Shown here: one piece after another, positions 59,073-64,000 of the stretch
Layout of the letters: each line of letters starts with the position of its first letter
How positions within the stretch are numbered: the stretch's first letter is position 1
DNA from: Streptomyces marinisediminis
GTDB lineage: Bacteria; Actinomycetota; Actinomycetes; Streptomycetales; Streptomycetaceae
Direction of reading: 5' to 3'
DNA length: 64,000 nucleotides
Assembly (NCBI RefSeq): GCF_026262575.1
Contig: NZ_JAPKFL010000021.1
Location: 1-64,000, forward strand
Translations under genes and position numbers: made by a program
Notes under the pieces: model-generated
What the model was told of the DNA's origin: nothing
The model's database searches: none
Seen by the model: only the letters and a program-made list of their open reading frames with translations

Positions 59073-59874
59073 ACCGACGACTCCCACCCCGCTGTCGAAG
59101 GCCCCGCAGGCCCCCGACCGCCGACCGACGGTCATCGCCGACGACGTGCACATCGTCTACCGGGTCGCGGGCGGCACCCGCGGCAAGGGCAGCGCCACCG
59201 CGGCACTCAACCGCATCGTGCGCCGCAAGCCCAGCGGGCGCGTGCGCGAGGTGCACGCGGTCAAGGGCGTCAGCTTCACCGCCTACCGGGGCGAGGCGAT
59301 CGGGCTGATCGGCTCCAACGGCTCGGGCAAGTCCACGCTGCTGCGGGCCATCGCCGGGCTGCTGCCGCCCGAGCGCGGCAAGGTCTACACCGACGGGCAG
59401 CCCTCGCTGCTGGGCGTCAACGCCGCGCTGCTCAACGACCTCACCGGCGAGCGCAACGTGGTGCTCGGCGGGCTGGCCATGGGCATGTCCCGCGAGGAGG
59501 TCCGCGCCCGCTACCAGGACATCGTCGACTTCTCCGGCATCAACGAGAAGGGCGACTTCATCACCCTGCCGATGCGGACCTACTCCTCGGGCATGGCCGC
59601 GCGGCTGCGCTTCTCCATCGCCGCGGCCAGGCGCCACGACGTGCTGATGATCGACGAGGCGCTGGCCACCGGCGACAAGAAGTTCCAGAAGCGCTCGGAG
59701 AACCGCATCCGCGAGCTGCGCAAGGAGGCCGGCACGGTCTTCCTGGTCAGCCACAACAACAAGTCCATCCGGGACACCTGCGACCGGGTGCTGTGGCTGG
59801 AGAAGGGCGAGCTGCGCATGGACGGGCCCACCGAGGACGTCCTCGCGGCCTATGAGGAGTACACCGGCAAGTAG
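59059..59874 (+). CDS. ABC ATPase, TagH/RfbB-like polysaccharide exporter
   Basis: 271 aa. Walker A GSNGSGKST, signature YSSGMAARLRFSIA (the variant YSSGM found in TagH/Wzt/RfbE ATPases), Walker B VLMIDEALATGDKKFQKRSENRI and the H-loop VFLVSHNNKSI. There is no C-terminal carbohydrate-binding extension, as in TagH-like short forms. With the upstream permease it exports a lipid-linked glycopolymer or similar product. It is ended by a perfect hairpin. Confidence 0.94.
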   Translation: MAVAEPTTPTPLSKAPQAPDRRPTVIADDVHIVYRVAGGTRGKGSATAALNRIVRRKPSGRVREVHAVKGVSFTAYRGEAIGLIGSNGSGKSTLLRAIAGLLPPERGKVYTDGQPSLLGVNAALLNDLTGERNVVLGGLAMGMSREEVRARYQDIVDFSGINEKGDFITLPMRTYSSGMAARLRFSIAAARRHDVLMIDEALATGDKKFQKRSENRIRELRKEAGTVFLVSHNNKSIRDTCDRVLWLEKGELRMDGPTEDVLAAYEEYTGK

Positions 59875-59905
59875 GCCCGCGCCCGCGGGCGCACCCGTCC
59901 CCCGC

Positions 59906-59932
59906 CTCCCCCGGCCCCGGTGGCCGGGGGAG
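59906..59932 (+). terminator. 11-bp perfect hairpin ending the exporter operon
   Basis: CTCCCCCGGCC (59906-59916) pairs with 59922-59932 around CCGGT. The AT-richer stretch 59965-60000 (aaaatgacgattatctgg) beyond it is the probable promoter of the hopanoid operon. Confidence 0.75.
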
Positions 59933-60036
59933 CGTCGTGTCCGGGTGCCTCCCCGATCTGGCGTGTCCAAAATGACGATTATCTGGCAATCAAGGTAGAA
60001 ACGAGGCGTGACGGCAGTGGAGACGGACAGCGCGTG

Positions 60037-60999
60037 GTGACCGCCTCGCAGCCCCCGGCGCCCCGGGAACCCACGGTGCCCTCGGCGGACGCGGCCGCGC
60101 GCGGCGTGCTCGACCAGGCGACGGCGGAGAACTTCCCCGTGGCCCCCCGCTTCCTGCCCGCCGCCTGGCGCGCCGACCTGCTGGCCGTCTACGGCTACGC
60201 CCGCCTGGTGGACGACATCGGCGACGGCGACCTGGCCCCCGGCGGCGCCGACGCCCGCCTGCTCGGCGTCGCCCCCGAGCACGCCGGCGACCGGCTCGCG
60301 CTGCTCGACGCCGTCGAGGCCGACGTCCACCGCGTGCTGACGGCCGCCCGCGCGCCGGGCGCCCCCGCCCCCCGCCACCCCCTGCTGCGGGCGCTGGTCC
60401 CGGTCGCCCGCGCCCACCCGCTGACCGCCGAGCCCTTCCTCGCGCTGCTGGAGGCCAACCGGCTCGACCAGCACCGGCACCACTACGCCACCTGGGAGGA
60501 GCTGCTCGGTTACTGCGCGCTGTCGGCCAACCCGGTCGGGCACCTGGTGCTCGCCGTGACCGGTACCCAAAGCCCCGAGCGCGTCCGCCGCTCCGACGCG
60601 GTGTGCACCGCCCTCCAGGTGGTCGAGCACCTCCAGGACGTCGCCGAGGACCACCGGCGCGGCCGCGTCTACCTGCCCGCCGCGGACCTGGACCGCTTCG
60701 GGGTGCGCGAGCGGGACCTGGGCGCGCCGGTCACGGGCGCCGCCCTGCGCAGCGCCGTGGCCGTCCTGGCGGAACGTTCCTCCGCACTGCTGGACGAAGG
60801 GGTCCCGCTGGTGGCGAGCGTGCGCGGACGGCTGCGGCTGCTGCTGGCCGGGTTCACCGGCGGCGGACGGGCCGCCCTCCGGGCGCTGGCCGGCGCCCGC
60901 TACGACGTCCTGGCCGGAGCCCCGAAGGCGCGGCGGCCCACGCTGCTGCGCGAGATCGCGGCGGTCCTGGCGGCCGCCCGGCGAGGAGGACCGCGATGA
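60037..60999 (+). CDS. hpnC: presqualene/hydroxysqualene pathway synthase HpnC
   Basis: 320 aa; GTG 60034 or 60037, with GGAGA upstream. A squalene/phytoene-synthase fold: first Asp-rich motif YARLVDDIGDGD and second EHLQDVAEDHRRGRVYLP, plus ATAENFPVAPRFLP and LANRLDQHRHHYATWEELLGYCALSANPVGHLVL-type helices. In the HpnCDE pathway HpnD makes presqualene diphosphate, HpnC converts it to hydroxysqualene and HpnE reduces it to squalene. It is the first gene of the operon here and the ATGA overlap couples it to hpnD. Confidence 0.93.
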   Translation: MTASQPPAPREPTVPSADAAARGVLDQATAENFPVAPRFLPAAWRADLLAVYGYARLVDDIGDGDLAPGGADARLLGVAPEHAGDRLALLDAVEADVHRVLTAARAPGAPAPRHPLLRALVPVARAHPLTAEPFLALLEANRLDQHRHHYATWEELLGYCALSANPVGHLVLAVTGTQSPERVRRSDAVCTALQVVEHLQDVAEDHRRGRVYLPAADLDRFGVRERDLGAPVTGAALRSAVAVLAERSSALLDEGVPLVASVRGRLRLLLAGFTGGGRAALRALAGARYDVLAGAPKARRPTLLREIAAVLAAARRGGPR

Positions 61000-62000
61000 C
61001 CCCGGCGACGAGCGCCCCCGCGACCACCGGCCCCGCCGACCGCCCGGCCCCGGCCGGGGAGCCGCCGCCCCCGGTGCTCGCCGCCTACCGCTACTGCGAG
61101 ACCGTCACCACCCAGCAGGCCCGCAACTTCGGCTACGGCATCCGCCTGCTGCCGCCGCCGCGCCGCCGCGCCCTGGCGGCCCTGTACGCGCTGTGCCGCC
61201 GCGTCGACGACATCGGCGACGGCTTCCTGGACACCCGCACGAAGACCGCCCGCCTCGCCGACGCCCGCGCCCTGGTCGCCCGCGTCCGCGCCGGCGCGGT
61301 GGCCACCGACGACACCGACCCGGTCGCCGTCGCGCTCGCCGACGCCGCGCACCGCTACCCGGTGCCGCTGGACGCCCTGGACGAGCTCGTCGACGGCGTC
61401 CTGATGGACGTGACCGCCCGCACCTACCGCACCTGGGACGACCTGCGCGACTACTGCCGCTGCGTGGCCGGAGCCGTGGGGCGCCTCTCGCTCGGCGTCT
61501 TCGGGACCGCGCAGGGCGGCCCCGGCCGGCCGGAGGCCCCGCAGACCGCCCGGGCCGCCCAACACGCCGACACCCTCGGCATCGCGCTCCAGCTCACCAA
61601 CATCCTGCGCGATCTGCGCGAGGACGCCCGCGGCGGTCGCAGCTACCTGCCCTACGAGGAGCTCGCCGCGTTCGGCTGCGTCGGGGCCTTCGACGCGGCC
61701 AGCGCCCCCCGCGACGCCGACCTGACCGGGCTGGTGCGCCACCAGGTCCAACGCGCCCGGGAGCTGTTCGCCGACGGCTACCGGCTGCTGCCGCTGCTGG
61801 ACCGGCGCTCGGCCGCCTGCGTCGCGGCCATGGCCGGGATCTACCGGAAGCTGCTGGACCGCATCGCCGCCGACCCCGAGGCCGTGCTGCGCGGCCGGGT
61901 CGCCGTCCCGCCGCGGCAGAAGGCGCTGGCGGCGGCGCGCGGCCTGTCCGGGCTCGACGCCGTGCTGGTGCGGCGGGCCGTCCGCCGGGAAGCCCGGTGA
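60996..62000 (+). CDS. hpnD: presqualene diphosphate synthase HpnD
   Basis: 334 aa, ATG 60996 overlapping the hpnC stop. Signatures: YRYCETVTTQQARNFGYGIRLLPPPRRRALAALYALCRRVDDIGDG (first Asp motif) and LGIALQLTNILRDLREDARGGRSYLPYEELAAFG (second). DGVLMDVTARTYRTWDDLRDYCRCVAGAVGRLSLGVFG lies between. It condenses two farnesyl diphosphates. The N-terminal 25 residues are a Pro/Ala-rich, probably disordered lead. The end overlaps hpnE (GTGA). Confidence 0.95.
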   Translation: MTPATSAPATTGPADRPAPAGEPPPPVLAAYRYCETVTTQQARNFGYGIRLLPPPRRRALAALYALCRRVDDIGDGFLDTRTKTARLADARALVARVRAGAVATDDTDPVAVALADAAHRYPVPLDALDELVDGVLMDVTARTYRTWDDLRDYCRCVAGAVGRLSLGVFGTAQGGPGRPEAPQTARAAQHADTLGIALQLTNILRDLREDARGGRSYLPYEELAAFGCVGAFDAASAPRDADLTGLVRHQVQRARELFADGYRLLPLLDRRSAACVAAMAGIYRKLLDRIAADPEAVLRGRVAVPPRQKALAAARGLSGLDAVLVRRAVRREAR

Positions 62001-63475
62001 GCACGGACCCCGCCGCGCCCGGGCCCCGGGGCGCGGCGGCGCACGCGGACCCGCGGAGGGGCGGCGCCGTCGTCGTCGGCGGCGGGCTCGCCGGGATCAC
62101 CGCCGCGCTGCGGCTGGCCGACGCGGGCGTGCCCACGACGCTGGTGGAGTCCCGGCCCCGGCTCGGCGGGCTGGCGTTCTCCTTCCACCGCGACTCCCCG
62201 GCCGGGCCGCTGACCGTCGACAACGGCCAGCACGTCCACCTGCGCTGCTGCACCGCCTACGGCTGGTTCCTGGACCGGATCGGCGGCCGGGAGCTCGCCC
62301 CGCTGCAACGCCGCCTGGACATCCCGGTGCTGGACGCCCGCAGTCTGCGGCTCGGCCGACTGCGCCGCTCGGCCGCCCCGGCGCCGCTCCACCTGGCCGC
62401 CGCGCTGGCCACCTACCCGCACCTGAGCCCCGCCGAGCGCCTGCGCGCCGCCCGCGCCGCGCTCGCCCTGCGCCGCCTGGACCCGGCCGACCCCGCGCTG
62501 GACGGGCAGGACTTCGCCACCTGGCTGCGCCGCGCCGGGCAGTCGCCGCGCAGCGTCGAGGCGCTGTGGGACCTGGTGGGCGTGGCCACGCTCAACGCCC
62601 GGGCGCACGACGCCTCGCTGGCGCTGGCCGCGCTGGTCTTCCGCACCGGCCTGCTCAGCGCCCCCGGTGCCGCGGACATCGGCTGGGCCCGGGTGCCGCT
62701 GGGCACGCTGCACGACACGCTCGCCCGCCGCGCCCTGGACCGGGCCGGGGTGCGGGTGCGCACCGGGGTGCGGGTGCGCGGGCTGGGCCGGGACGCCGAC
62801 GGGCGCTGGCGCCTGGACACCGGCCGCTCGCCCGGCGCGCCGCCGGAGCCCGCCGCCACCGCCGTGCTCGCCGTGCCGCAGGACCAGGCCGCCGCCCTGC
62901 TGCCCGCCGGTGCCCTGCCCGACCCCGGGCGGCTGGCGGCCATCGGCACCGCGCCGATCGTCAACGTGCACGTCGTCTACGACCGGCCGGTCCTGCGCCG
63001 GCCGTTCTTCGCCGCGCTCGGCAGCCCCGTGCAGTGGGTCTTCGACCGCGGCGCGGCGGCCGGGCTCGCACCGGGCGGCGGCCAGTACCTCGCGCTGTCC
63101 CAGTCCGCCGCGCACGCGGACATCGACGTCCCCGCCGCCGCGCTGCGCGAGCGCTACCTGCCGGAGCTGGCCCGGCTGCTGCCCGCCGCCCGCACCGCAC
63201 GCGTGCGCGACTTCTTCGTCACCCGCGAGCGTCATGCCACGTTCGCGCCCGTGCCCGGGGTCGAGCGCCTGCGGCCTGCCGCGCACACCCGTGCGCCGGG
63301 CGTGTACCTTGCGGGCGCGTGGTGCGCCACCGGGTGGCCCGCGACGATGGAAGGCGCGGTACGCAGTGGCCACGTCGCTGCGCACGAGGCCCTCGCACGC
63401 CTCGGGCACCCGCACGGCGACGCCCCCTGGGAGTCGGCGTCAGGACGACCGCTGAACGCTAAGGAGACCATGTGA
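61997..63475 (+). CDS. hpnE: hydroxysqualene dehydroxylase HpnE
   Basis: 492 aa, GTG 61997. The N-terminal FAD dinucleotide motif is AVVVGGGLAGITAALRLADAGVPTTLVESRPRLGGLAFSF. Amine-oxidase/phytoene-desaturase-type features are GPLTVDNGQHVHLRCCTAYGWFLDRIG, LWDLVGVATLNARAHDASLALAALVF and the C-terminal FAD closure GVYLAGAWCATGWPATMEGAVRSG. It reduces hydroxysqualene to squalene with FAD. The stop overlaps the next GTG. Confidence 0.94.
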   Translation: MSTDPAAPGPRGAAAHADPRRGGAVVVGGGLAGITAALRLADAGVPTTLVESRPRLGGLAFSFHRDSPAGPLTVDNGQHVHLRCCTAYGWFLDRIGGRELAPLQRRLDIPVLDARSLRLGRLRRSAAPAPLHLAAALATYPHLSPAERLRAARAALALRRLDPADPALDGQDFATWLRRAGQSPRSVEALWDLVGVATLNARAHDASLALAALVFRTGLLSAPGAADIGWARVPLGTLHDTLARRALDRAGVRVRTGVRVRGLGRDADGRWRLDTGRSPGAPPEPAATAVLAVPQDQAAALLPAGALPDPGRLAAIGTAPIVNVHVVYDRPVLRRPFFAALGSPVQWVFDRGAAAGLAPGGGQYLALSQSAAHADIDVPAAALRERYLPELARLLPAARTARVRDFFVTRERHATFAPVPGVERLRPAAHTRAPGVYLAGAWCATGWPATMEGAVRSGHVAAHEALARLGHPHGDAPWESASGRPLNAKETM

Positions 63476-64000
63476 ACCCGGTGCAACCGGCCCACGCCGG
63501 CATCGACACCGCCGCGGTGACCGCTCTGCTCACCCGCGGGCGCACGCTGCCCCAGCCCCGGCTGCGCGCCGCGGTGGCCCGTCTCGCGCCGCCCATGGAC
63601 ACCGTCGCCGCCTACCACTTCGGCTGGATCGACGCCGAGGGCCGCCCCGCCGACGGCGACGGCGGCAAGGCCGTGCGTCCCGCGCTGGCGCTGCTGTCGG
63701 CCGAGGCCGCGGGTGCCGCGCCGGAGGCCGGTATCCCCGGCGCCGTCGCCGTCGAGCTGGTGCACAACTTCTCCCTGCTGCACGACGACCTCATGGACGG
63801 CGACGAGCAGCGCCGCCACCGGGACACGGTCTGGAAGGTCCACGGCCCCGCCCAGGCCATCCTCGTGGGCGACGCGCTGTTCGCGCTGGCCGGGGAGGTC
63901 CTGCTCGAACTGGGCACCGCCGAGGCCGCCCGGGCCGCCCGGCGGCTGTCCTCCGCCAGCCGGGCGCTGATCGACGGCCAGGCCCAGGACATCTCCTACG
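63472..64000 (+). CDS. polyprenyl (farnesyl) diphosphate synthase, partial at window end
   Basis: It begins at GTG 63472 (GTGA overlap with hpnE; AAGGAG about 8 nt upstream) and runs off the window after 176 residues. The start VNPVQPAHAGIDTAAVTALL, the IPP-binding GGKAVRPALALLSAEAAG and the first Asp-rich motif LVHNFSLLHDDLMDGDEQRRH (DDLMD) define a trans-isoprenyl diphosphate synthase. In this position it supplies farnesyl diphosphate for HpnD. Squalene-hopene cyclase would be expected immediately beyond the window. Confidence 0.93.
   Translation, partial: MNPVQPAHAGIDTAAVTALLTRGRTLPQPRLRAAVARLAPPMDTVAAYHFGWIDAEGRPADGDGGKAVRPALALLSAEAAGAAPEAGIPGAVAVELVHNFSLLHDDLMDGDEQRRHRDTVWKVHGPAQAILVGDALFALAGEVLLELGTAEAARAARRLSSASRALIDGQAQDISY

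Overview
The window is very GC-rich actinomycete chromosome, almost certainly Streptomyces. The signs are strongly GC-biased third codon positions, frequent GTG/TTG starts, ATGA/GTGA start-stop overlaps, a streptogrisin-type secreted protease, DUF397/DUF5753-type regulatory genes, and a gene set (SCO6745-like protein, idi, hopanoid squalene genes) known from the S. coelicolor chromosome.

Layout. 0-15 kb is housekeeping and envelope/stress: a lysine-free aminotransferase-like protein coupled to a metallo-beta-lactamase hydrolase, a pterin dehydratase, a secreted S1 protease, a LysR regulator, a decayed fasciclin gene, an aldo/keto reductase, an acyl-CoA ligase, an SBF-type transporter, fdhD, a HAD phosphatase, and a four-gene stress operon (four small envelope or stress proteins) behind a sigma-B-like promoter. 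At 15.0 kb a tRNA-Leu(GAG) gene carries a roughly 6.3-kb lower-GC island bounded by a 24-nt direct repeat. The island holds a truncated tyrosine integrase, a resolvase tail, and two minus-strand operons. One encodes a 70-aa protein, a DUF6879 protein and an XRE/DUF5753 regulator. The other encodes two tiny proteins, a 45-aa peptide, a JmjC oxygenase, an aldo/keto reductase and an APH-fold kinase. Just beyond the right repeat lies a second, heavily decayed, GC-ameliorated copy of the integrase tail, resolvase tail and kinase tail: a fossil of an earlier related insertion.

22-32 kb holds a universal stress protein, a thioredoxin-like ferredoxin, a Fpg/Nei glycosylase, a DrrAB-type ABC exporter, several membrane or uncharacterised genes, endonuclease V and a trans-acting enoyl-reductase-like oxidoreductase. 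32.8-39.8 kb is a beta-oxidation operon (2-methylacyl-CoA racemase type, acyl-CoA dehydrogenase, thiolase, FadB) followed by a convergent MerR regulator. Similar dyads sit in front of both the operon and the regulator. A 173-bp MITE-like element abuts the stop codon of a secreted sphingomyelinase-like gene. 41-52 kb holds an ABC-F ATPase with an attenuator-like leader, a nitroreductase, a repeat-containing coiled-coil protein, Tex, an SCO6745-family protein, an enoyl-CoA hydratase, an anti-sigma-type kinase, Idi and a CDF metal exporter.

52.8-59.9 kb is a tightly coupled operon (CDP-alcohol phosphotransferase with a degenerate N-terminal domain and apparent CTG start, nucleotidyltransferase, G1P-dehydrogenase-like enzyme, second CDP-alcohol phosphotransferase, GT2, TagG/TagH-like ABC exporter). 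It looks like a route to an activated polyol-phosphate and an exported phosphoglycan or lipid. The window ends inside the hopanoid squalene operon (hpnC, hpnD, hpnE, polyprenyl diphosphate synthase). Idi lies 8.7 kb upstream of that operon.

The best candidates for undescribed biology are the tRNA-borne JmjC/AKR/kinase/small-peptide operon, which resembles a peptide-modification system, and the polyol-phosphate polymer operon.
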